Assembly (NCBI GenBank): GCA_027858615.1
Contig: JAQICJ010000241.1
Location: 1-48,174, forward strand
Direction: 5' to 3'
From: Deltaproteobacteria bacterium
GTDB taxonomy: Bacteria > Myxococcota_A > Polyangia > HGW-17
DNA: 48,174 nucleotides
In this document: piece after piece, positions 18,304-26,231 of the stretch
How the letters are laid out: each line of letters starts with the position of its first letter
How positions within the stretch are numbered: the first letter of the stretch is position 1
Notes under the pieces: model-generated
Seen by the model: only the letters and a program-made list of their open reading frames with translations
Databases searched by the model: none
What the model was told of the DNA's origin: nothing
Made by a program: the position numbers and the translations under genes

Positions 18304-18422
18304 AATATATTGAATTTTTATCAATTTTATTATATTGTTCAGTCGTTATTATTGGTAGCAGAAACTTTTTTTTGTCTTTCTGTCTTCAATAATCCCTTCA
18401 TCCCTATACAGGAGATATTAAA

Positions 18423-20414
18423 TTGCTGACTATCTGCCCTTCTTGCCTTTCCCTTCAAGGTGGTAACCTTTGTTCCAAATGTGGAAATGATCTTCAAGAC
18501 ACCAATAAAAAACCCATGTTTTACCTCAAAATTGGCTGGTCGCGCTCTCGGGATTTTGAAACAATCCTCGAAATGATGCAAAAAGAAGAAGGATACAAAT
18601 ATTATGAAATAGGGGAAGAAGTTTCCCATGCTATTCCCATCCACAACCTTAATGAATCAGGCAAAATTCTTGATAAATATGAAAAAGCCCTCAACTGGAA
18701 AGAAACTGTTCTACAAACTCCGGAAGGCAAAATTCTTGATCCAGAAGATCCTGTGGTAAGTTGCTTCATCAAAATGATCCGTGAAGGCACTGCCCCCTGC
18801 AAAGACGAACAACGCTGCCCCTATACCAATATTCCCCTGCTCAAACTGGTGGAACATCCTGAACTGCTGCAAGATTATATTTTCATGAAAACCATCCAGG
18901 CCAGAAAAACCAACACCCATGGCGAAAACCACTATGTGGATAGCGCAGGTAACAAGCACGAAGCTCCTCTTGATCAAGAAGAGGAGATGAAACTTGAAGA
19001 AGAAAAACAAGCGTCAATCAAAACCCTGGTTCGTCTTTTTCTTTCCGATCTTCTTAATCAACCTGAACTTTTTCCCTGCCCATTCTTTCGTACCATGATT
19101 TCCCTTCTTACCCAGAATGCCCTTCCCAAGCTTGCAGATTACTGGCCCTTCCTGGTTGAAGATGTAGAAAAAGCACTTGAAACAGGCTCCCTGATCATTG
19201 GCAGAGATGGCAATTATCTTCCCATGAAAGAAGTCACTCCCGATATCATATACGAGTTCTTTGAAACCACTCACATACCTGCAGAAGCAAAATGGGGTGC
19301 CGCCAGTCAGGATCTTCAATTTGCCAATATTGACGATCGCATTTACATTGTGCCGGAAAAACAAAAAATCGCAGAATGGCCGGAAATTTCTTCCATCAAG
19401 GAAACAACTGATGATCGCCTGGTTCTTATTCCTCCCACCAAATTGCGCGATGCAGTCAATTTCATTGTAATCAACAAAAAGCAGGATGCCATGTTTAAAA
19501 TTGGTCCTTTTCCTCATCCCTGGAATGTTGATTCTCGCTTGAAAAACTTCGCTTTTCTGGAAGAAGATTTTGACGGACAAAAAATATATACCGGGCAATT
19601 TGTCTGGAACAGTTTCACTCCATCCATGATGGTGGATACCGAAGTAGAAATTGACGGTTTGGTATCTCAAATCAAAATCGAAGAAAATTCACTGGCTGCA
19701 ATTCTCGACAAACACGAGCTTTTTGTAAAAATGGGCAGAAACAAAGAAAGATATTCCCTCCATCACATTAATACTTTCCATTTTCTCAATAAATATCTGA
19801 TTGTTGTACTTTGGGGCAATGGACGCAAAATTTCTTTTATCTCCCGCAACGGAGAAAGAAAAGATTACTACCTTCTCCTAAAAGCCAAACAAATTCAAAG
19901 CACCATTGAGGGCAATGTTATTCTGGTTTTTTCACATCGGATCATGGAAATGTCACCCCAGGGCGAAATTCTCGATTACAAGCACGATTACAATAACCAA
20001 TATCATGCCACCGCTCAAGGTTATCTGCGCAAAGAAAAAGAAAAAACTTGGTGGCATTATCTTGATCGAACCAAAATTCGCGATATTCTTCCAGAGCAAA
20101 AATTTGAAGATATTCAAATCAACTACCTCCCCAAATCACTTTCCCGAATCAATGTTAAAAACACCGAATTAATGGCGGAATTATTGATTTTACTTAATAA
20201 TTATTGCGAAGAAGAAGAATACCTCTCCAAAATTGAACAACTTTGGGAAGAAGCTCCTGAACCTGTCAAAAAACAATTGGATGAAATGGCAAGCAGTTTT
20301 GACTGGCTTCAGGATTTCAGAAACAAAAAAGGTTCCTGGCCCGTCAAGAGCGAATATCTTGAAGAAAAACATTATGACAACCAAAGTGATGATTCCTTCT
20401 GGTATAACTCCTGA
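18423..20414 (+). CDS. Large zinc-ribbon protein of unknown function
   Basis: A 663-residue protein that I do not recognise. It starts with TTG at 18423, eight bases after AGGAGAT. An N-terminal zinc ribbon (ICPSCLSLQGGNLCSKCGNDL) is followed by a long, mixed, soluble chain without signal peptide or membrane helix. An acidic coiled segment (QEEEMKLEEEKQASIKTL) lies near 190-205. From about 330 to 560 the sequence is strand-rich with recurrent 'x-L-V-x-I' segments, as in a beta-propeller, but no diagnostic repeat is visible. The C-terminal ~60 residues are helical and acidic. The cyclic-nucleotide-binding gene begins 11 bp downstream, so the two probably act together. Codon use matches the neighbours. 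Confidence 0.65.
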   Translation: MLTICPSCLSLQGGNLCSKCGNDLQDTNKKPMFYLKIGWSRSRDFETILEMMQKEEGYKYYEIGEEVSHAIPIHNLNESGKILDKYEKALNWKETVLQTPEGKILDPEDPVVSCFIKMIREGTAPCKDEQRCPYTNIPLLKLVEHPELLQDYIFMKTIQARKTNTHGENHYVDSAGNKHEAPLDQEEEMKLEEEKQASIKTLVRLFLSDLLNQPELFPCPFFRTMISLLTQNALPKLADYWPFLVEDVEKALETGSLIIGRDGNYLPMKEVTPDIIYEFFETTHIPAEAKWGAASQDLQFANIDDRIYIVPEKQKIAEWPEISSIKETTDDRLVLIPPTKLRDAVNFIVINKKQDAMFKIGPFPHPWNVDSRLKNFAFLEEDFDGQKIYTGQFVWNSFTPSMMVDTEVEIDGLVSQIKIEENSLAAILDKHELFVKMGRNKERYSLHHINTFHFLNKYLIVVLWGNGRKISFISRNGERKDYYLLLKAKQIQSTIEGNVILVFSHRIMEMSPQGEILDYKHDYNNQYHATAQGYLRKEKEKTWWHYLDRTKIRDILPEQKFEDIQINYLPKSLSRINVKNTELMAELLILLNNYCEEEEYLSKIEQLWEEAPEPVKKQLDEMASSFDWLQDFRNKKGSWPVKSEYLEEKHYDNQSDDSFWYNS

Positions 20415-20425
20415 TTATTATTTTC

Positions 20426-20860
20426 ATGACAAATACAATAGATCCCAGATTGATTGAGAAAGGTCTCAAGCTTAAAAATTCTGATTTTTTCAACAGAATA
20501 GATACACAAATCCTTCTGGAAATTGCTACCTTGGGCGAGGAAATTTATATTCAAAAAGATGAATTTCTTTTTAAAGAGGGCGATCCAGGAGACGGCCTCT
20601 TTTTTATTCTCAATGGCAGTTTGGATATAATCATTGGTAAAAAAGTTGTAAATACCCTCAATGAAGGTGATGTTCTCGGAGAAATCGCCCTGATTGATTC
20701 CAAACCTAGAACAGCTTCTGTAAAAGCTTTGGAACTCACCTCACTTTTAAGGTTTTCCCCCTCGCTTTTTGATGAAATCCTGGAAGAATATCCCGCCATT
20801 GCCAAAAGGGTCATTCAAACCCTCATCAATCACATCCGCACCCTCACTGTTTCTATTTAG
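20426..20860 (+). CDS. Stand-alone cyclic-nucleotide-binding domain protein
   Basis: A 144-residue protein consisting only of a CRP/FNR-type cyclic-nucleotide-binding fold. The beta-roll reads KDEFLFKEGDPGDGLFFILNGSLDIII, and the phosphate-binding cassette is GDVLGEIALIDSKPRTASV, with the Glu and Arg that normally contact cAMP or cGMP. There is no helix-turn-helix, so it is not a transcription factor by itself. The last helix (AKRVIQTLINHIRTL) could dimerise or dock on a partner, and the large zinc-ribbon protein 11 bp upstream is the obvious candidate. The stop codon TAG (20858-20860) is the first three bases of a full interspersed element. Confidence 0.82.
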   Translation: MTNTIDPRLIEKGLKLKNSDFFNRIDTQILLEIATLGEEIYIQKDEFLFKEGDPGDGLFFILNGSLDIIIGKKVVNTLNEGDVLGEIALIDSKPRTASVKALELTSLLRFSPSLFDEILEEYPAIAKRVIQTLINHIRTLTVSI

Positions 20861-21022
20861 TTCCCGTCCCAAAAATGGATGTAATCGTCTGAACACGGAA
20901 TTTTGCCTCATCTGCTTTGTCATAACTTCTTGAAATAGTATCAACTATGTCGGCGAAGTTACTAGGCGCATCTGAGTCAAACTTCTTCACTAGCCAAAAA
21001 CCCCATTCTGGGACGGGAACTA
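20858..21022 (+). mobile_element. 166-bp MITE-like element, copy F, joining two convergent genes
   Basis: A 165-bp full copy in the plus orientation, from TA-GTTCCCGTCCC to GGGACGGGAAC-TA. Both ends carry the matched G/C variant. Its left TAG is the stop codon of the cyclic-nucleotide-binding gene. Its right end is read in frame from the gph gene for 16 codons up to a TGA inside the element. The internal stem uses CTCA with TGAG where copies B and H use ATTG with CAAT, a compensated change. Confidence 0.92.
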
Positions 21023-21669
21023 GTTAAGATCAGTTCTTTCAACCGGGCAATGTTTTCAACAAGATAATCAGGATTCTCTCGGGCCAACTCTTTTCTGCTA
21101 CGATAACCCCATAGAACTCCGCATGTTTTGACTCCGGCATTTTTGCCGGTTTGCAGATCAATCTCACTATCACCAATAAATAAAGTATCTTGCGGATCTA
21201 TTTTCAAAGTTCTCATAATTTTCAAAGTTACTGCAGGGTCAGGTTTAGGGGGATTATTTTCATCAATCCCCTGATAAAGATCAAAATAATCCTTTCCTTG
21301 CAAAATATGCAGAGTTTTTTTCAGATGGGGAGTTGATTTGTTGGTAACAATCGCTTTGTTGAAAGTATTCAGGCTTTTCAACAATGCTTTCATGCCTGGA
21401 AAAAAATCAGAATCTTCAATCAAGTTTTCCTGGTAGACACGGCTGAAGGTTTTCTTGGCTTTTTCCTGATCTTCCGGTTCAAGTTGCCGGTGAATACACT
21501 TTAAAATCAATTGTCCGGGTCCATATCCAACCCGGGAGATTATCTCTTCAAAACCACATCGGGGAAAACCTAACTTGTCCAGGGTGAGGTTGACAGCTCT
21601 GACAATGTCTTTTCTGGTATCGATCAAGGTTCCATCAAGATCAAAAATAAGTAATTTATCGTTTTTCAC
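20977..21669 (-). CDS. gph: HAD-family phosphatase (phosphoglycolate phosphatase-like)
   Basis: A 230-residue HAD hydrolase that most resembles phosphoglycolate phosphatase, which removes phosphate from 2-phosphoglycolate. It starts with GTG at 21669 behind CAGGAG. The catalytic motifs are IFDLDGTLIDT (nucleophile and acid Asp), the T/S of IVTNKST, the Lys in NPPKPDP, and the metal-binding acids in FIGDSEIDLQTGK. The helical cap lies between them at ~20-85. The last 16 residues (TSSRPRMGFLASEEV and the preceding junction) and the stop codon are encoded by an inserted mobile element. The ancestral protein should have ended around residue 214. metF ends 39 bp upstream on the same strand, so the two may be cotranscribed. 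Confidence 0.82.
   Translation of the reverse strand: MKNDKLLIFDLDGTLIDTRKDIVRAVNLTLDKLGFPRCGFEEIISRVGYGPGQLILKCIHRQLEPEDQEKAKKTFSRVYQENLIEDSDFFPGMKALLKSLNTFNKAIVTNKSTPHLKKTLHILQGKDYFDLYQGIDENNPPKPDPAVTLKIMRTLKIDPQDTLFIGDSEIDLQTGKNAGVKTCGVLWGYRSRKELARENPDYLVENIARLKELILTSSRPRMGFLASEEV
20994..21019 (-). terminator. Hairpin end of copy F read from gph
   Basis: On the minus strand CCCGT-CCCAGA-ATGGG is followed by GTTTTTGG. The 5-bp stem (one G-U pair) and five-T run resemble a weak intrinsic terminator. It lies inside the last codons of gph rather than after its stop, which would affect translation as well as termination. Confidence 0.4.
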
Positions 21670-21688
21670 AAAAGACTCCTGTCAAAAT

Positions 21689-21711
21689 ACCCCATTCTGT
21701 ATGGAAAACTA
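21689..21711 (+). repeat. Element fragment G (hairpin end tip)
   Basis: A 23-bp remnant, ACCCCATTCTGTATGG followed by AAAACTA. On the minus strand it reads TAG-TTTTCCATACAGAATGG, so its TAG is the metF stop codon. The stem CCAT/ATGG is still perfect, and a GTATTTTG run follows. The remnant occupies most of the metF-gph spacer. Confidence 0.65.
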
Positions 21712-22566
21712 AAGTTCCAGATTTTTATAAATCTGTAGGGTGGCCTGAGAACGGTTCAAAGTATAAAAATGGATTCCGTCCACCTGATTCCGAAGCAGAT
21801 TTTCCACCTGAGCCGTGGACCAGTCTATTCCGGCTGACTGTACTTCCTGTTGATTTTTACATTGGGAAATTATTCTTTGCAATTTTCCCGGAATGTGAGT
21901 TCCCAAAGCTACTTTGGACATTTTTTTCATCATTTTAATGGAAGTAAGTGGCATTAATCCGGCAATCAGAGGGATTTTTATCCCTGCCAGTCTGATCCTC
22001 TCCTGGAAATCAAAAAAATTATGGTTATCATAAAAAAGTTGAGTACAGATAAAATCAGCTCCCTGATCAACCTTGTGTTTAAGATAATCCATCTCCTGCA
22101 GGCGATTTGGTGTTTCAGGATGTCCGTTGGGATAACCTGCTACTCCTATTCCCATCTCGGGAAAATTCTTCTTGATATACCTGACCAATTGGGAAGCATA
22201 GTCAAAATCACCTGCTGTTTTTCCATCAGTGGACTTAATATCTCCCCTGAGAGTCATGATATTTTTAATTGATTTGGTGCGATAGGAATTCACCATCTGC
22301 TTCAATTCACTTTTACGATGACCAATACAGGTAAGATGGGGGATTACTGTCAGTTGCTCTTCTTTATTCAATTTAAGAACAAGATCATGAGTCAACTCTC
22401 TGGTTGAACCTCCCGCACCATAAGTAATACTGATAAAAGAAGGAGCAAGGGGAGTCAGTCTGGTAATGTTCTCATAGAGAATTTCTGCCTGACTCCGAGT
22501 CTGAGGAGGAAAGAATTCAAAACTGAAAGTGGGTTTGTCTTTGAGAAAGATTTGATTAATATGCAT
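21709..22566 (-). CDS. metF: Methylenetetrahydrofolate reductase
   Basis: An FAD-dependent enzyme that reduces 5,10-methylene-THF to 5-methyl-THF, the methyl donor for methionine synthase. The 285-residue TIM barrel is of normal length. It shows FSFEFFPPQTRSQ near the N-terminus (catalytic Glu in the FEFFPP segment), ISITYGAGGSTRE, PHLTCIGH, NIMTLRGD, GYPNGHPE, and ICTQLFYDN with the substrate-binding Gln. It is divergently transcribed from the MetH reactivation gene across 173 bp, which suggests shared control of the methionine cycle. I found no recognisable SAM riboswitch in that gap. The stop codon is TAG within a fragment of the interspersed element. Confidence 0.92.
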   Translation of the reverse strand: MHINQIFLKDKPTFSFEFFPPQTRSQAEILYENITRLTPLAPSFISITYGAGGSTRELTHDLVLKLNKEEQLTVIPHLTCIGHRKSELKQMVNSYRTKSIKNIMTLRGDIKSTDGKTAGDFDYASQLVRYIKKNFPEMGIGVAGYPNGHPETPNRLQEMDYLKHKVDQGADFICTQLFYDNHNFFDFQERIRLAGIKIPLIAGLMPLTSIKMMKKMSKVALGTHIPGKLQRIISQCKNQQEVQSAGIDWSTAQVENLLRNQVDGIHFYTLNRSQATLQIYKNLEL

Positions 22567-22739
22567 AAGGGTATATTCTGATATAAAATCATCCAGATCA
22601 GATGTCTGGGAAAAGAACCAGCTTCCGGTTGCAGGCCTGCTATTGTATGTACAGCAAAAATATTTTCTTGCAACATCAAAAATTTTACCTCGGAAGTTTT
22701 GTTTTCAAGTCAACCTGACCTTGATTTCCAGGAGTTGAA

Positions 22740-23306
22740 GTGAAAATCCATATTGAAAAACCTGCAGTTTATGAAGCTTTTCCGGCCAGAAAAAAATTCT
22801 ACTATCGAGCCGGTTACAAGGCAAAACAAATAAACAATCTCGAGTTGGCTGCAAAATTCACTGCAGTGTACAAAACAGGTGCCAGACTAATACAACCTGT
22901 TATCTGCTGGTCTACCATACCAACTGACCAGGCAGTTAATCTGCTTCCCGAATCTTTCAAGGGAGTACAACAAGTAACTTTGTTTATCTCTACCATCGGC
23001 AAGGAGATCGATGGGGAAATTTCCAGGCTGTACCAATTTAAAAATCCCCTTGATGCCATGCTGCTTGATGCTTGGGGGAGTGAATCCGTGGAAGAATTAA
23101 ACCAAAATTTTGATCAGAAACTGCGCCGGAAAAAGGGAAGCGGAACCCGTCGCTTTTCTCCCGGATATCAGGATCTTCCCCTTGCTGCCAATAACCGGAT
23201 TCTGGAGTTTCTCGATTTCTCTCTGGTGGAAGCCAGCAAAAAAGGTATATTAACTCCTGCCAAATCTACAATATGCATGATTGGATGGTATGATGAACAG
23301 AAATGA
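22740..23306 (+). CDS. Stand-alone MetH reactivation-domain protein
   Basis: A 188-residue protein starting at GTG 22740 behind CCAGGAG. It corresponds to the C-terminal S-adenosylmethionine-binding activation domain of cobalamin-dependent methionine synthase, which remethylates oxidised cob(II)alamin. The diagnostic stretch is RRFSPGYQDLPLAANNRIL, matching the RxSPGYxxxP motif that binds SAM. The preceding QVTLFISTIGKEIDGEISRL and 'LDAWGSESVEELNQ' match the domain core. It is separate here because the adjacent metH lacks this domain; the two reading frames overlap. The same split is known in Thermotoga maritima. Whether reduction uses flavodoxin or another donor cannot be told. Confidence 0.85.
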   Translation: MKIHIEKPAVYEAFPARKKFYYRAGYKAKQINNLELAAKFTAVYKTGARLIQPVICWSTIPTDQAVNLLPESFKGVQQVTLFISTIGKEIDGEISRLYQFKNPLDAMLLDAWGSESVEELNQNFDQKLRRKKGSGTRRFSPGYQDLPLAANNRILEFLDFSLVEASKKGILTPAKSTICMIGWYDEQK

Positions 23307-25617
23307 ATTCAACAAATTGCTGCAAAAAAGGATCCTGGTTCTGGATGGAGCTTATGGAACTGAATTTTTTAAAATGGGCTACGGTGATCAACCCGGAGTC
23401 CTGCTGAATCTCAAACATCCTGAAGTTGTCGAAAAACTGCAAAAACAATACGTTGCAGCCGGCAGCAATTTTATTCTCACTAATACCTTCAGTGCCAATC
23501 GTCCCAAATTGAAAGCTCTGAGAGCTGAAACCAAGTTCAAAAAAATAAATACTGAAGCAGTAAAAATTGCCAAAAGAGCAGCCGGCAACAAAGCTCTGGT
23601 TCTGGGAGATATCTCCTCAACCGGTGAATTTCCCGAGCCCATGGGATCATTTTCCATGGGAAAAGCAGTGGATGCCTTTGCCGAACAAGCTCAGGTTCTT
23701 CATGAAGCCGGAGTGGACGGCTTTATTGTTGAAACCATATCCGACCTCAAAGAATGTAAAGCTGCAGTACTGGGAATCAGAAAGGTAACAACCAGCCTTC
23801 CACTGATCGTTCAAATGACCTTTGCCGAAAATATGCGCTCCGTCACCGGAAGTTCAGTTGCGATTTTTGCATCCTGGCTCAATGACCTAGATGTGGATTG
23901 TGTGGGAGTAAACTGCAGTCTGGGTCCTGAAGAAACACTCAAGGTTGTCAAAGAATTGGCTGTTTACACCAATAAATTCATTTCGGTTGAACCCAATGCC
24001 GGAACTCCCAAATACAAAGATAAAAACCTGTATTACGATCTTTCTCCGGCTGATTTTGCTCCTTATGTGGAAGAATTCATTGCCGCCGGTGCCAATATTG
24101 TGGGAGGTTGCTGTGGAACCGATCCTGAACATATAAAAGTCATTTCCCATTTTGCCCGCAAGCATAAACCTCTTTCTGCGTCCGATAAAATATTGACTCC
24201 AACCCTTTCTTCCCGCACTCATCTGCAAAATTTTCTCCCTTTCACCCGCATCGGCGAAAAAATTAATCCTGCCTCCAGCAAGAAATTTCAGCAGGAAATC
24301 CGGAATTTTCAATTTGATAGAATTACCAGCTTAGCCTCTGTGCAAAAAAAAGCCGGATGTGAAATTCTGGACCTGAATCTGGGTATTGAAAAACTCCTTA
24401 CCGCCCAACATTTTGTCAACCTGATCAACGAACTGGACAGATACAGCTCCCTTCCCCTTTCCCTCGATATTCAAAGTTATGAATTTCTTGAAAAAGCTCT
24501 ATTTGAATATACAGGTCGTCCTTTGATCAATTCTGCCCGCTGTTTTGCCGAAGATCTAGATTTTAAAGGCAAGCTGCTCAAAACTCATGGTGGAATGTTG
24601 ATTTTGCTGGCCATGGGCAAAAAAATTCCCAAAACCGCCGAAGCCAGAGTTAAAAAAATCCTGGAAGGATTGGATTATCTGGAAAAAATGGGAATTTCCT
24701 CTGATCGAGTTCTGGCAGATCCTCTGGTTATGGCTTTTGGAGCGGGTAAAGATCCCGGGATCACCCTCAAGGTAATCCGTCAGTTGAACAACAGGGGCAT
24801 AAAAACAACCATGGGTCTGTCAAATCTCAGTTTTGGCATGAAAAACCGGGATCATCTCAACGGTGTATTTCTGGCACAAGCCGTAGAAAACGGCTTGACT
24901 TCAACTATTGTTGATCCAACAGCACAATTTACCGCCAACAGTTTGCAAGCTGCTCTTACCTTGCGGGGCAACAATCCCCAAAAAGCGCAGGATCTGCCAA
25001 CTGAGAATACATTGGTAAATCTGATTCTCAGCGGAGACAGCGCAAAATTCAACCAAGCAATTGAAACTGAATTGGAAAATGCAACTCCTCTTGAGGTCAG
25101 TCAGAATATTCTCGGTAAAGCCATGCATAAAATAGGGGTTCTTTACAGCAAAAACAGAATTTTCCTGCCTGATCTCATGCTCGCTGCCCAAACTGCAATT
25201 CCCGTATTTGACAAATTAAACAGTATTCTAGGTGAAAACCATGAAAGTAAAGGCCGTATTCTTCTGGCCACTGTCAAGGGCGATGTCCATGATATCGGCA
25301 AAAAAATAGTGGGAACCGTCCTGCAAACCAGTGGTTATGAAATAATTGATCTGGGCAAGGATGTTGAAGCAGACCGGATCTATCAGGCAATTAAGCAACA
25401 CCGACCACATCTTCTGGGATTGTCGGCTATGATGTCAACTACCGTAGGAGAAGCGGCTGAGGTGGTTTCTTATTTGCGCTCCAAAGGATGCCGGCTTCCG
25501 GTAATTGCGGGAGGAGCTTCCATGAACGAGGAAATCGCAATCGAATCAGGTTGTGCCGGCTATGCCAAAGATGCCTCTAAAGCTGTAACCTTATGTCATC
25601 AAATCATAACCAGGTAA
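23290..25617 (+). CDS. metH: Cobalamin-dependent methionine synthase without activation domain
   Basis: Transfers a methyl group from 5-methyl-THF to homocysteine via B12. The start may be the ATG at 23290 or 23293; I use 23290, giving 775 residues, overlapping the reactivation gene by 17 bp. The domains in order are: homocysteine methyltransferase (1-~300) with zinc ligands in GVNCSLGPE and GGCCGTDPEH; pterin-binding TIM barrel (~320-580; RIGEKINPASSK, then GCEILDLNLG); the B12 cap helices; and the B12 domain (~645-775) with GDVHDIG carrying the cobalt-ligand His at about 667, LSAMMSTTV, and PVIAGGASM. The SAM activation domain is absent and is supplied by the neighbour. metF, encoding the enzyme that makes its methyl donor, is divergent. 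Confidence 0.93.
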   Translation: MMNRNEFNKLLQKRILVLDGAYGTEFFKMGYGDQPGVLLNLKHPEVVEKLQKQYVAAGSNFILTNTFSANRPKLKALRAETKFKKINTEAVKIAKRAAGNKALVLGDISSTGEFPEPMGSFSMGKAVDAFAEQAQVLHEAGVDGFIVETISDLKECKAAVLGIRKVTTSLPLIVQMTFAENMRSVTGSSVAIFASWLNDLDVDCVGVNCSLGPEETLKVVKELAVYTNKFISVEPNAGTPKYKDKNLYYDLSPADFAPYVEEFIAAGANIVGGCCGTDPEHIKVISHFARKHKPLSASDKILTPTLSSRTHLQNFLPFTRIGEKINPASSKKFQQEIRNFQFDRITSLASVQKKAGCEILDLNLGIEKLLTAQHFVNLINELDRYSSLPLSLDIQSYEFLEKALFEYTGRPLINSARCFAEDLDFKGKLLKTHGGMLILLAMGKKIPKTAEARVKKILEGLDYLEKMGISSDRVLADPLVMAFGAGKDPGITLKVIRQLNNRGIKTTMGLSNLSFGMKNRDHLNGVFLAQAVENGLTSTIVDPTAQFTANSLQAALTLRGNNPQKAQDLPTENTLVNLILSGDSAKFNQAIETELENATPLEVSQNILGKAMHKIGVLYSKNRIFLPDLMLAAQTAIPVFDKLNSILGENHESKGRILLATVKGDVHDIGKKIVGTVLQTSGYEIIDLGKDVEADRIYQAIKQHRPHLLGLSAMMSTTVGEAAEVVSYLRSKGCRLPVIAGGASMNEEIAIESGCAGYAKDASKAVTLCHQIITR

Positions 25618-25651
25618 TTTTCGCCGATTCAACCCGAAGGGAGAAAGCCAT

Positions 25652-26068
25652 ATGGATAAAAAACAGATAGACCTTTTCAACCAGGAAGAAAAAAAAGCAA
25701 GTGAGGATGAAGTAAAAGAATTTCAGGAGCAAGCAGAAAACAAGGTCAAAGATGAATTTGAAGATCTTCTGGAAAAAAGAATCAATCCCCTGCTGGAACT
25801 TGCAGATATTCTTAATTCAGAGGTGGATTTCATGGTAGATGATTTTAATGATCTAGCTCTTTCCTTCAAAAAACAACTTGATAACAAAAAAATTTCCTAT
25901 ACCAGGAAAAAGCCTAATGGGAAAAAAACCACAAAACAGATAAAACCTGAACACCCCGAAATTAAGCATCTGCTGCTGCTCGAATACATGCGCAGGTTGA
26001 CCCTGGAAAAAGTTGACAAAAGTTTTGACCGAATTATTAAGATTTATCATAATAACAACAACTTATAA
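25652..26068 (+). CDS. Small helical protein of unknown function
   Basis: A 138-residue, highly charged, all-helical protein with no signal peptide, preceded by AAGGGAG. The N-terminal ~45 residues form an acidic coiled-coil-like stretch (VKEFQEQAENKVKDEFEDLL). A Lys-rich central segment (SYTRKKPNGKKTTKQIKP) could bind nucleic acid, and the end is helical. No family is recognised. It begins 34 bp after metH on the same strand, so it may be the last gene of that operon, but nothing links it to methionine synthesis. Confidence 0.55.
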   Translation: MDKKQIDLFNQEEKKASEDEVKEFQEQAENKVKDEFEDLLEKRINPLLELADILNSEVDFMVDDFNDLALSFKKQLDNKKISYTRKKPNGKKTTKQIKPEHPEIKHLLLLEYMRRLTLEKVDKSFDRIIKIYHNNNNL

Positions 26069-26143
26069 TCTTGATTTTCTGAACAAAACCAGTGGAGCAG
26101 CTCGAATTACTGGATAGCATTATTTTATTATAAACATTTAATT

Positions 26144-26173
26144 TTGGAAAAGTCGAATAGGGTGTGCTAAACT
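26144..26173 (+). promoter_or_regulatory. Possible sigma-70-type promoter
   Basis: TTGGAA (26144-26149) and TAAACT (26168-26173) are spaced by 18 bp, and a TGT just upstream gives an extended -10 look. It lies ~60 bp before the RCC1 lipoprotein gene, in the 163-bp gap after the metH cluster. This is weak evidence from consensus matching alone. Confidence 0.25.
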
Positions 26174-26231
26174 GAGTGAAAGGAAATATTTAAATCATTT
26201 TTAGTTCCTCTACTCATATTGGTGATCACCT

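Noticed and set aside
22567-22739. SAM or cobalamin riboswitch between metF and the MetH reactivase gene
   Set aside because: I looked for SAM-I and cobalamin core motifs on both strands and saw none; an Rfam scan would be decisive.
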